Part shown: one piece after another, positions 35,733 through 51,473 of the stretch
How the letters are laid out: every line of letters starts with the position of its first letter
Position numbering within the stretch: position 1 is the first letter of the stretch
Assembly: GCA_037576195.1 (NCBI GenBank)
Contig: CM075101.1
Span: 25,544,001-25,608,000 of the forward strand
Length of the DNA: 64,000 nucleotides
Direction of reading: 5' to 3'
From: Phytoseiulus persimilis
Lineage: Eukaryota > Arthropoda > Arachnida > Mesostigmata > Phytoseiidae
Notes under the pieces: model-generated
The model's input: only the letters and a program-made list of their open reading frames with translations
Databases searched by the model: none
Told to the model about the DNA's origin: nothing
Program-made: the position numbers and the translations under genes

Positions 35733-38700
35733 AACCACTCGAAGATTCCTGCCTGCGATCCGCCTTTCAAGCTGGGGAGCTTGAGTTCTTGTGATCGAAA
35801 CTTTGGAACAACCTAGTTCAACTGTCGCTAAGAAACGGGAGCGTGGCGCACCCGAATGTAGGAACAGTGATATTGACGGGCAAAAGTTTCGTGACGTGCT
35901 GGGCAGTCAGAAACAATTTCATGAAACAGTGAGAAAGTGACAGCTTATCAGCTTGACATCTTCTACCTGATACCGAGAAGCGATGGATCTCCCTTCTGTC
36001 GCCGAGACCCGGGTTTCTTGGACAGCTTCGCAGTGAGGAATTTACCAAGTAAACCTAATCGGCGACGAATCGATGTGTCGAGGTTAACAGGTGTTGGGGA
36101 GTGTCCGTTACTCGAGTCAAGTATAATATCGAGGGGAGACATGGGAGAAACTATTCCGGAGCTGACATGACTCATGAAACATGACCTGTAGGCGGTCGGT
36201 TCGGGTTGTTCCCCATACTGAACCTCACGGACTCACTCACGGGATGGTGGAAACAGCGATTACATGAAGTGTTCCGGAGTCAAGGGAGAAGCCGTGCTGC
36301 TTTGACAGTTACTCTCAGATCAGTGATTGGGAGAAGCCCTCCGAAAGGGAAAAATGGAGTCAAGGGGTACTTCTGAGAGGATTCGTCGTACAGCTAGCCC
36401 ATGGTGGACGAACAACGAAAGTGGTTTCTCCGACAGCCAGGAAGAATACTCAGGTTCAAAACTAGAATATATCCCAAATGTCGAAAGGAGATATCAACCG
36501 GAAAGAACTACTTGGGACCTTGGTCGAAAACTTTATTTTATGGGGCTCATCAAATTGACGGCTCCAGGCTGACTCGGAACGCCGAGGACGAGAAGCCATC
36601 TCGTGCTCTGGCAACCCAATGCACTCCAGTCTCGGGTCTAGAATATCCATGCAATAGCTGGAATCAAACGTTGCTAATCGTGCCTGTTTAGTTCAGAAGC
36701 TGAGACCTTCAGATACCATGCACCTATGGACTAGTCAGCAGTGTAAATGAGTCGACTATTCAAAATGTCTCAGTCTCTCTCTATCTCTCTGTCACGGATG
36801 GTTACAATGTGATCGCTTGTAAAGAGGGCCATCGGGAAAGAAGTTCACTCTCATGAGAGAAATAAACCAATGACTCGAGATTCTCATCCTCGGTGAAAAC
36901 ACCTCAAGTTTCCTCACCAAAAGTTGCCCGCCACATGATTTCATCGCTTGAGGGTCCTATAGATCAGCAAAAACGTAAAAGGTTCTCGGGAAGTCGGGGT
37001 TATTGAGGTAAGTACGATCCGCCACACCGCGCCGATGGAGACAAGCAGACTTGAACAGCTGGGTTTCTCAAGGTGGGCAGGATACTTCGTAGGTGTGGAT
37101 TGACCTATCCGTATTCGATTTTGAGGTATCGGGTCCAGTTCATGATACCGATTCCCTTGACTACGAGTTTCACATTTCCTTGGCGTAGTAGCGCTCAGAT
37201 AATCATTTCAGGAAAAAGCAAATGTACGAATCCGGGATTCGGCGACAACATGTGATTGCATAGATTTCAGCCTCAGCTTACGACAATTATTGTTTTCCGA
37301 TTGACGAAGCAGATCATGCTATACCGGGGTTCCGTGATTGAACTGTAATTTTTGCCGCATACTGGTGAATACATGATCAATACTCCTCTGGCTCCCCAGA
37401 GAGGTTCAGACGGCTTGACCCATCAATGAAACCGGGAATCAGATCGAGCGATGCGAGTTTTCAGCGAGCCTTCGAAGCTCCCCGGTGCCGCTGGTCACGG
37501 CAACTGGCTTCGATCGCGGTCCTTGATTCCCCGGAGCGCCACGCGGCCATGACATCCAACTCCGAGATCCTTCTCCATGGAGTCGAGCTTTCTTACATCA
37601 ATGCTAGATTTGATTCAAGCGTGGGAGACTGGATCGACGCAACTGGAAGCGAAAAGATATTCCCCGGAGGAGCTCGTGCTCGCTATCCCGAGCAGCACTG
37701 GGTACTCGGTTCGATCAACGGTGTCCTTAATGACAATGCTCAGAGTCTCGGTCCCGTACGACCTTCTGACACAACAGGAGACTTGATTCTCTCGCGGGCA
37801 GTGGCGTTGCAAAGGAGAAGTGACAACAAGGGAACGGCGTTCCTGAAGGGCAGCATTTCCATCGGCGTCGTCGTAATGCGCATTCTTAAATCGCGAAACT
37901 GATATCCGGAGAAGACACACTCGAAGGTTTATAGATGAAAAACTGATGAATAGCGTGTGACAACGTGTCACGAGTTGACGTTCACCCCCAGGAGGCTGCA
38001 TAATCGAGTTACGCCACAGTTGGATTTGGTTGAATTCCCTGAAATGTTCAAGCTCAAGCTCGATTGTGCCTCTGCCCCGTCACACCTCTGCCGCCAGAAT
38101 CGTCTTCGTGTCCATCAGCTCAATCCCGGTTCCCAGACAGAGAAGGATACCGTGATCGAATCGAGAGCCACCGATGATGGCTTCAGAGTACGTCTAATCA
38201 AGAGAAACCATTTGAGCGTTTTTGGAAGTCAGCATTACGCGACTAGGTGGTGAGGTCCCCGGTATATCGATACTTTTTCGCAGATGCGATTCATTTGTTC
38301 GATATGGACGATTCCAAGATGCTCACCCGGGGAATAGGACGCAGTCCTAAGCTCCTCCCCTGTTGGTGACAGCATTGGAATCGAAACTTTCGGAGCAGGT
38401 GTTAGAAGATATTAGGAGTTATGACCGATGAGCTGATCAGCGAAGGAAGCAGAGCGTCCGATGTTGCCTATGGAGCCCTCGACTATCGTCCAATGATTGT
38501 CGGTACGGGCCCTGGTAATCATCTCAATCGGCCCTCGGGTTTCAGTCCGAACAAGAACGAAAGAGATATTTCAGAGTCTGCTGGAGGGAGGCTCGTTGAC
38601 TGAAATGCGGGACTTCGGGTTTTCGAAATTATGCCGCGTTCGCGTTTGTTTACATGCGGCACTCTCTTCTTTTTCCCCTCCCACAACACATAAGAACTAT

Positions 38701-39045
38701 CGTTTCTACCAAGGCCCAACACCGCCAGTGGAATCACAGGCAGCGGCTACCAGCGGATTCATCGAACAGCAGCTGCGGCTTTTGAATTCGCATCGCTCCG
38801 GAGACTCTGAGAGTGAGGTTACTGTGGGGAGCTTTGCACGGCTGTACTGCACCGTTGGATCATTGAATCGCGTCGGGAACCGCGTAACTGTGTGAGGCTC
38901 GCGGCTGTGTCGTCGTAGATGCCTCTCTAAGGGAGTGCGGTTGGCATCTCTGGTGTACTCGCTCCACGGCCGGTGGCCGCATCGTTTCCGAGGAGCGATC
39001 AGTGCGAAAGAAGTGATTGGAGCTGGTCTCGTTCCATCGGCGACC
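35733..39045. other. Intergenic between KSR copy B and S6K
   Basis: About 3.3 kb contains open frames up to 158 codons (37426-37902 plus), with a competing minus frame over the same bases. Neither resembles a known protein and I could not link either to splice-compatible exons. It presumably includes the S6K promoter and 5' UTR. Confidence 0.45.
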
Positions 39046-43165
<4,120 letters not shown>

Positions 43166-45487
43166 CAATCGGACCACAGATTTCGTCAGTTGATAATCTA
43201 GTTCAAAACCAATACGTCCACCTCGTAGAAGTATACTGCCATCTTCAGCGGATCGGTTCATCTCCTTCCGCTTGGTAAAGATGGCGTAGGCCAAATAGGT
43301 GTTTCACAACAATTGAGTGGACGTTTCGACCACAGTTAATTGATGAAGGAATTGTTGAGTTTCCGATGATAGTTCTCCCGTCTGAGAAAATTGTTGCGAT
43401 GTCGCTGGTGCACGGACGGCGTGGAAGCTCTGTTACAAAGTACTTGGATGAGAGGCTCTCTGATACCATCGGTGCAACCCTTGGAATTCGAAGATGCGGC
43501 CACAGCTTCAACTGGGATGAATGAGTGGAGACACCGATCCAAACTGAGAGGAAGATCAGAAAAACTGGAAACGCCCTTGTTCCAATTTTCATATTTAATT
43601 CCGGAATCGGCCAATGGTTCGGCACATTGTGTTGGGACATCGTCCTCACCATAATTAACATAAAAGCTCCTCTTTTTTCTAATATGAGTGAATGTGAGTG
43701 CTTCTACCTCCATGCGAGGAGTGTTCCGTGAGATTTTCACTAGGTGTTGCCGGATTTTTGCGCATATTCTTTCGATGAACTCAACCTTGATGCCTTGATG
43801 TTTTTCCAAATCGGCTGTCATGTTGCAGAACAAGAGAGCGCAATAGGACACAATGGTAAAAAGTCAGTGGGAGTGAGTCGACTAAGAGCGTTGGAGTGCG
43901 CGCAAGACTCGGGAGGCGTTTCCGATCATTATTCCGCTGGAAGAACGGGCATGCGTCTGCTCATTCGCCTGAGTGTTTATGTGTGTGTCTATCCGTGTCT
44001 TGTGAGTCATCGTGGAGCTTCTTCGGAGATTATGGCCTTCCCCTTCGAATCTGAATTCCGCTGGGACGCATCAGTTACCACTCAACTTCACGCAGTGCTT
44101 GAGGAGATCGAGACGGGAGACAGTGAATTTGGAGAGTTAGCTGGCCGACCACTTTCTACGAAAGAATCGAAATGGGATTCGATGTACGCACGTTGACGTG
44201 CAATGATTGCCGCAGTAGAGGAAGAGATACACGACAAGCCGTTTGTTTCCCTCGATCTCCGGTCTTAGGGCCCTCGTAGAGGTATTTCTCGGCGGAGAAG
44301 CTGGCGGGTTCACTATGCGAGCAGTTCCAGAAATAGAGTGAGTGACCGAAAACAGTGAGCAAACTCGGCGCCACTCTCACCTTCCGACTACATCTTAGGA
44401 ATCGTCGACGTGTCCACAAGTATATATGAACGCCGGGGTTCGTACGCGGATCATTTCCTGGTACTATGGCCCAAAAACGCCCGAGAGAAGTGCGCTTCTT
44501 CGCTTGGCATTCCTCACGTACAGACGAATAAGGGAATCAATTCAAAACTTAGAGATAAGGAGAGATGACTCCAATTTGAGAAGCGCGACGGGCCCTCGAG
44601 CGACGAATACCGAATAATTCTTTTGGGATGCCGTGAATGGACGAGCCGCGCACACTCTGTCCGCGAATTAACTTCGTGGTAGGTTAGGAGAATTTATAAT
44701 ATTGAGACATATTACGATGAGGAGGTTGTCAGCACTCGACAAGGCACGGGAACGCGGATCGTTGGAAGCTGTCTTGTAGCAGAGTCGCTGGGGATTCTCG
44801 GTCGGCTTCTCCTGTGAGTTCTCCGATTAGGGATCGGAACACACGCCATTGGAGAGTGCTTTCGGGATCATCAGAGAGAAAAAATGAAGAAGTCTTCCCG
44901 TTTTTGACAGAAAAGAGGTGTGGCTGTCACACACGGATCGCTCCACGACATGAATCAAATGTACTTCGCATCGAGTCAATCAAAATAAAGCCTAATTTTC
45001 TGTACAATATTATTAAAAAGCTCGTCGTTCTTCCAACAAGCACGTGACCGAGCGGGCGGTCTTCTGATTAAAGCATGCGCACAGCTCTGTGAAGTTTCCT
45101 GAGATTCATCACTCTCCCTCATCGAGCAGGGGGCAGCGGAGGACCAGCGCTTCCTTGAAGTAGTTGTGATCACACACCATCGAAACTTTGAACTCGGTGC
45201 CGTGAACGCACGGTAAACATCATTGCTGTCACAGCATCATGACATCCATGCCCGAGGAAACTGTCAGTTGCCCGGTCTTAGAGGACCGCTGCTCAGCCGG
45301 GTTGCAGCGACAAAGCCTTGGAAGCGGAAGGGGCAATGCTTACATTTTCCCTCGCCAGTCGCCTGCTTTGTTCTCTCGCCCTTCAAATACCACAGCACCG
45401 CGATCAGCCGGTCACTTCACGAGAAGTTGGCTGATTTTGAGAGTGTTCGGAGGATAACGCGTACTGTAAACGCTGACACGGATAGCA
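43166..45487. other. Intergenic S6K/ALDH with doubtful minus-strand frames
   Basis: No gene can be called with confidence. Minus-strand frames between 43245 and 43851 include a helical stretch EKHQGIKVEFIERICAK. A stop-ended minus frame near 45108-45210 reads CDHNYFKEALVLRCPLLDEGE. I recognise neither and could not chain them. Confidence 0.4.
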
Positions 45488-48400
45488 ATGCATAAACTCG
45501 CCAAAGTTGCGACTTTTGCTCGCTTCTACAGCGCTCAAGCTGCTCAAGCCGCCGTACAACCGATCCGCAAGCCCGATATAAAGTACTCACAGGTGAGTTT
45601 TCTCCTGAAAAGTGAACTTTCAGTTTTCGTCATCGGCGATTCTTATCCCGGGAGGATGTCAACCTGGAACTCAAGGTGACGCAATGGGTTGCCAGGTGTC
45701 GTTGATTGTGTCTCTAGGTCCGCGTCTGGGTGGCCATGGAATCAAACGGTACTTTCTCTGTCGGCGATTTCGTTTCAGTGCTCGTCGAGCAAGTAGCCGG
45801 GAGTTCTCATTCCGGTCGATGGTGAAAAATGCATTGACCGGAGCGAAAAGCCTACGCTTCTCAGGACTTGTCGTCTTTGCGCTCGTTCCGAGTCTGTGAC
45901 GCGTTTTGTCGAGAAGTTTTTGCGATTCCGCTCCATGATCGAGGAACATGATCCCATTCATTTGAAGTGAAGTTCCAGAACCAAATCTAGGGATCTCCCA
46001 GAAAAAGGCGGAAGCAGTTAAAATTCCCGTCTTCAATTGATAACGTGGTGGTGCATCATCATTCGGCTTCCTAGCCGATGTATAGCGTCGCGGGTTACGG
46101 GTTGAGTTGTGTTTCCTCGCGCGGACTCTATCATCCGCCGCTGTGATAATCCGATAACGTTCATCTGCGCTTTTCGAAGGAGCTCCGATAGTTGAACCGA
46201 TCAATGCGTTGGTCGAGAAGCGAATGCCAGTGCAAGCAGCCACCAAATTCTGGAACCTGCGCTTGTCAGCCGTCGACTACTTATATCCGGTGCTCGGGAG
46301 CCCGTCGCCTGCTTACGTATAGAACGAGAATGATTTTTCAGCGTAACTAAATAACCCGCAACGAATCAGGTTTCCATGAATGGGACGCGAACTCGTGATT
46401 TCTTGAGTAATCGATCGCTCGTTCTTACAGCTCTTCATAAACAATGAGTTCGTGGACAGTGCCTCCGGGAAAAACTTTGACACACTGAATCCCGCAACCG
46501 GCGAAAAAATAGCCGAAGTTTCTGAAGCCGGTAAGCAGGACGTTGACAAAGCCGTAACGGCTGCCCAGGAAGCCTTCAAGTTGGGATCAGAATGGCGCCA
46601 AATGGATGCTTCCCAGAGAGGTGTTCTGATCAATCGCTTGGCCGACCTTATGGAACGCGACAGGACCTATCTGGCTTCGTTAGAGACGCTCGACAACGGG
46701 AAGCCTTTCAACGATGCGTTCAACATTGATCTCGAACTGTCGATACGCTGCCTCCGTTATTATGCTGGGTACGCCGACAAGAACCACGGGAAGGTTATTC
46801 CCATCGACGGGGAATACTTCGCATTCACGAAGCACGAACCTGTGGGAGTGTGTGGCCAAATCATTCCTTGGAATTTCCCGCTCTTGATGCAAGCCTGGAA
46901 ACTTGGACCCGCACTGGCAATGGGTGAGCTAGCTAACGACTCCAGTTCCAGTGGCTCCCGAAAATACGTATTTTCCTCCATATCCAAAATTCAGCGAAAT
47001 CCAGGAAACTTCCCCCCGACCATGGTCATAATGGGCACGATCCAGAGATCTGATACCCACGGCGTCGCGTATTCCAGGGAACACCGTGGTCATGAAACCC
47101 GCCGAACAAACTCCGTTGACTGCTTTATATGTGGGTCAGTTGATCAAGGAGTCCGGCTTCCCACCCGGGGTCGTAAATCTCGTCCCCGGAATGGGACCAA
47201 CTGCTGGTCATGCCATTTCTAGTCACCCCGCCGTGAACAAGGTCGCTTTCACTGGTGAGTGAAGTTCTCTATCCTGAGAGCCCCTTTGTTCTGACACCGA
47301 TCGCCGAAGAAAGTCGGGAAATTTCGAGCAGAGAGTTTGCTTCGACTGAATCGTGAGAACTGATGATCACCCTCCAGGCTCGACATCGGTCGGCCAGCTC
47401 GTGATGAAGGCTGCCGCCGAGTCCAACGTCAAGAGGGTTACACTGGAGCTCGGAGGCAAGAGCCCGAACATGGTGTTCGCGGATGCTGACATGGACCAGG
47501 CCATCGAGACCTCTCATTTCGGACTCTTCTTCAATCAAGGGCAATGCTGCTGCGCTGGCTCCAGACTATTCGTGGAGGTGATCACAGATAGCTCCATTCA
47601 TGATCAGCTGTATCCTTGTTTGGATCAGAACGAATGTTATGGAGCGCACTCACAAGCTAACTCCCTCGTGACAGGACAAAATCTACGACCAATTCGTGGA
47701 GCGAAGCGTTGAACTTGCGAAACAGAGAGTTGTCGGCGATCCCTTCTCACAAGAAACAACTCAAGGTCCTCAGGTTGACGAAACTCAGATGAATAAAATC
47801 CTCGAGCTAATTGACTCTGGCAAGAAGGACGGAGCGAAGCTGCTCACCGGAGGAGTGCGGGCCGGCGATAGGGGATACTTTATCCAGCCGACTGTATGTT
47901 GAAGAACTCAGAGCTCCTCGGATGATAGAAGAACGCATCCAAACAGATGTAGGCCTTAAAGAGCTGATGAGACGTTGTCCTCAGGTGTTCGGGGACGTCC
48001 AAGATCATATGCGTATCGCCAACGAAGAGATTTTCGGACCTGTGATGCAGATTTTGAGGTTCAAATCTATGGAAGAACTCGTCGCCAGGGCGAACAACTC
48101 GGAGTATGGCTTGGCAGCCGCTATTTTCACCAAGGATCTCGATAAAGCCATGTACATGAGCAACGCTCTGCAAGCTGGAACCGTTTGGGTGAGTGTCCCG
48201 CCTTTCAATGAAGCTGAGCCGACTGTGCCGATGAGCATAGATACAAATACCTCCGTCTTAAAATCGCTTTCTTCGCAGGTTAACTGTTACGACGCTCTGG
48301 CAGCTCAGGCTCCTTTCGGTGGTTTCAAGATGTCTGGTTTGGGGAGAGAGCTCGGGGAATACGGGCTTCAAGCTTACACTGAAGTGAAAACAGTAAGTCT

Positions 48401-48498
48401 GGGAAGAGTCCGTCTGGGTCTCCGGCGGAAATCAGTGCTCGCGCTCATGAAACTCAAAATTACAGGTCTGCATCAAGATCCCGCAAAAGAACAGCTGA
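45488..48498 (+). CDS. ALDH2: Mitochondrial aldehyde dehydrogenase (ALDH2/ALDH1B1 type)
   Basis: This NAD-dependent enzyme oxidises aldehydes, including acetaldehyde, to acids in the mitochondrial matrix. Eight exons (45488-45592, 46431-46923, 47078-47254, 47378-47577, 47675-47893, 47985-48188, 48279-48392, 48466-48498) give 514 aa (human ALDH2 517). The first exon encodes a basic, Ala/Ser-rich presequence ([20 protein letters not shown]). The Rossmann and catalytic parts show [41 protein letters not shown] with general base E282, and [11 protein letters not shown] with nucleophile C316. Further blocks are [33 protein letters not shown] and a C-terminal KIPQKNS. Every catalytic residue is present. 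All introns are GT-AG. Intron 1 (about 840 bp) contains a 191-codon minus-strand frame that I judge spurious. Confidence 0.97.
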
Positions 48499-48591
48499 GC
48501 TGCGATCCAATCACAGATGGGAAGCTGGAAAAGAAGGGTGGAAAAGCTGTCGGTGGGAGTCGTCTCTTGAAATACTCTCAACATGGATCAG

Positions 48592-48597
48592 AATAAA
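48592..48597 (+). terminator. ALDH poly(A) signal AATAAA
   Basis: AATAAA lies about 95 bases beyond the ALDH stop. Confidence 0.65.
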
Positions 48598-48598
48598 A

Positions 48599-49234
48599 CC
48601 ATATGCTACTCAGAAACCTCATCTTTCAAACTCCATGAAGGGAAACGAGTCGAACATAGAACGATGCGTCTCGATGTCATCCCGGAGAAACATGCCCAAT
48701 AGAAATCGAGAGCTAATATTGTTAAGTAAAGAGGGAAACGAGCTCGGTTCGCGGTGCTCAAAGCTCATTCTCTTCCGGGACATTTTCAAGAGAGAACACA
48801 TGCGACTCTTCTTTGGGAGCGGGGGAATATCCATCCGGATTCTCCGACGTGTTCCAGGGCGTTGATATATTTGAGAGTCCCGCACTCTGATACCTCTCTG
48901 GCACGCAGTTCTATCATCTCGACGTCTAGAGAGGAACTGGGCCGAGTCACCGATGTGATTCAGTTATTTATTCCCTAGAGTTGGAAAACTCTGACTTCGG
49001 TTCTCCCATCCTACCGAGTATGATTCGCTCAGTCAGTCTTCCGAAAAGTGAGGTGTTGCGAACGTTCGTGATTATCACATGAATGAATTTGAGAAAATAA
49101 GGGTATTCTTGTTGATTGAGGAGATTTATTAAGATCACTGAATCCCATATCATGATTCCGAAAATATCCAATTCCTCGATCGGGACTCATCGATAATCAT
49201 AGGAAGCTCTCGCGCCGGCGAGTTGCTCTCATTG
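48599..49234. other. Intergenic, nothing seen
   Basis: About 640 bp lie between the ALDH 3' end and the transposase-like fragments. There is no gene-like frame. Confidence 0.5.
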
Positions 49235-49492
49235 TCAGGCCATGGATGCATGTGCTCTAGATGAGTTCGTCTCTTGAATGTTCCGATTCATCGTTTGAAC
49301 GAGATTGAACACCGAGCTCGATCGCACGTAGGAGCATACGTGGGGTGGAAAGTAAATGGCAGCAGCTACATGAGAACAGCAGCCTACCGCGCAACCACCG
49401 TTTTCACACTCGCAATAGCGACGCCGGATTCCTCTGAATCCAAGGAAGTCCGGGACGTAGTAGATACAGCATCGGTATAGTTTCGCCCCCAC
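49235..49492 (-). pseudogene. Transposase-like SWIM zinc-finger fragment (minus)
   Basis: The minus-strand translation reads CIYYVPDFLGFRGIRR, then CECENGGCAVGCCSHVAAAI. The CxCx(n)CxH pattern is a SWIM-type finger of the sort found at the C-terminus of some DDE-transposase-derived proteins in invertebrate genomes. Only about 85 codons survive and no start or catalytic domain is attached. It lies back to back with a related fragment on the plus strand, so these are two insertions or a rearranged copy. The family name is inference. Confidence 0.5.
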
Positions 49493-49513
49493 ATGACGCG
49501 ACTGAACTAGGAG

Positions 49514-50182
49514 ATGGAGGATTTACTTATCATCCCTGTTCACGGCATCCTCAAGCAGGAGTACAAGATTTTGGCTCATAAAGTTGACAATAAGTTGCTC
49601 CCGAGAGTCGGAACGGTGTTCCGGATCGCATGTTACTTGAACAATCGCTCCGGGAAGCGTCTGACGTCCGATCAGAGAATGTTCCACGAAGTGTTGGAGC
49701 GCATGAAAGAGATGAGGAGCATCCCCAATTCTCTGGGAGATGAGGTTAAAGCGAAGAAATGGAATGCAGTCCGTCGACCATGGATGGGAGTCAACTTCAA
49801 CTCGATTGATGGCTTCCCGGCGCTGAATGAGTATGACCTGAAGATTTTGTTCACAGGCACTTATCAGCTGCCACAAGCAATCTCACTCATACCTAGCCGA
49901 TATGCTGGGTGCAGATGGCACGCTGACGCTGAAGTGTCGTCGCGACGACAACCGAACCCTCAAACTCCTAGTTCAGTCGCGTCATGGGGAGGCGAAACGA
50001 TGTCGATGCTTTATCGACTACGTCCCGAACACCAGTGTATACAGAGGAATCCAGCCTCACTATTGGGAGTGTTAAAACGGAGCTCACACGGTAGGCGGCT
50101 GTTCTCATGTCGCTGCCGCCAGTCACCATCTATCCTACGCGTGCTTGCTCGCTGAGAGCTTCAAACCGGCTGCAATACTGAG
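49514..50182 (+). pseudogene. Transposase-like SWIM zinc-finger remnant (plus)
   Basis: An open frame from 49514 (MEDLLIIPVHGILKQEYKIL) continues through WNAVRRPWMGVNFNSIDGFP and YDLKILFTGTYQLPQAIS. It then needs a frame change near 49885 to continue as LADMLGADGTLTLKCRRDDN, CRCFIDYVPNTSVYRGIQPH and YWEC. A stop codon at 50073-50075 interrupts the finger before NGAHTVGGCSHVAAA, and the frame ends about LSYACLLAESFKPAAILS. The RGIQPHYWEC ... CSHVAAA pattern matches SWIM-bearing proteins encoded by DNA transposons. At least one frameshift and one nonsense change make this a decayed copy. Confidence 0.6.
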
Positions 50183-50484
50183 CTCCCATTTCAACCGCTG
50201 CTGTGCCAGTAATTGGAGAGGTTTTTTTTCTGTCTTCTCTCGGGATCGGGGCTTCCTGGCGGAAAAACCTCAATAACGACTCGCAAACAGAAAAGGAGAA
50301 TACCAAATTGGTCGCGTTGGAATCGTAGGAGAACAAGGATCCCTTCGCTCAAGAGATTCAATCGTGGTTGTCATATTTTTTTTCTTTGGTTCTTGGTGGA
50401 CATAAGCTCACCCGACTGAAACCACAAGGTTTTGTAGGGTTTTCTCTTTTTGCGGGGTCCGTATTCTTCCTAAGTCTTCTTCCG

Positions 50485-50782
50485 CGTACCATCCGAACTT
50501 GGAAGGCGATCGAGATTTTCTAGGAGTGGTAATATGCTCCCTAAAACTCAAATATGGGAGCCTGGAACACCCCCTTAACCGGCTGAACCCTTTCATTTCC
50601 GAAAATGCTGTCGCTATAGAAAACCGAAATCCACGTACCATCCGAACTTGGAAGGCGATCCAGATTTTCTAGGAGTTGTAATATGCTCCCTAAAACTCAA
50701 ATATCGGAGCCTGGAACACTCCCTCAACCGGTTGAACCCTTTAATTGCCGGAAATGCTGTCGCTATAGAAAACCGGAATCCG
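50485..50782. repeat. Two tandem 149-bp repeats
   Basis: The block starting cgtaccatccgaacttggaa at 50485 recurs at 50634 with a period of 149 bp. Few substitutions separate the copies (for example gatcgag/gatccag and caaatatggg/caaatatcgg). Both copies end near gctatagaaaaccgaaat or its variant. The high identity suggests a recent duplication. Confidence 0.9.
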
Positions 50783-51473
50783 CGGAAGGAAGAAAATCCA
50801 TCCGAAACTCGCGGCCTCTTCGTTGGAGTGGAAATGATTCTCGAGTAATCGGAAGCCATTCAATGCTTTCACGTTTCACTGCTCGTGCTCGCGTTCTCCC
50901 GCTGGCTCAGGGCGAAGTTTATCTGGTGCACGCTAATGCTGAGATTTTCATGGAAACGGTCGCCTTCTTCGGCGCTTCTTCGTGCCAACACCGCGGCAAC
51001 GATTGTATCTCCATGCGCAGATCTCAGACCGACCCGAAAGCATCATAGTTTATCCCGGGGGAAGAATGTTAGGTGATCCGTTCAGCAGTGAGCCGTGATC
51101 AATCAATTTCGTATTTTTCTACGACTATCGCTTATTCTTCCGCGGGGCGACAGAGGATGATCTACAGGCGATTGCCCGAAGCATCAGAACTGAAAAAGGT
51201 AGCGATTCGTCGAAATGCCAAGGTTACTGGGCAAAGGAGCAATTCTGCCAGTCATCCGTCTTAATTATGCGAAAGTGGTAAGCCTCGTAGCGAGTCCGGA
51301 AGCGCCCGGAAGATTGACTTTTCCCCCAAACATCAGCTCTGAAATCGAGCGAGGACTTCAATCGAATCCTGGGTCTACTCGCAGGGCCCGGTATGGTCGT
51401 TTTGGCGCTCGGATAACTTTTGTCTTCCATTAGAATTATTCCATCTCCTCGGTATTGGATGTAAACAAGAGTA
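50783..51473. other. Upstream region of the EFHD gene
   Basis: No recognised gene. The region likely includes promoter, 5' UTR or unrecognised first exons of the EF-hand gene. Confidence 0.4.

Noticed and set aside
37426-37902. 158-codon plus-strand frame between KSR copy B and S6K
   Set aside because: Two other frames are also open over the same bases, there is no recognisable motif, and no splice-linked partner was found.
45671-46246. 191-codon minus-strand frame
   Set aside because: It sits in ALDH intron 1, is rich in Arg, Ser and Pro, has no motif, and begins and ends without splice or promoter context.
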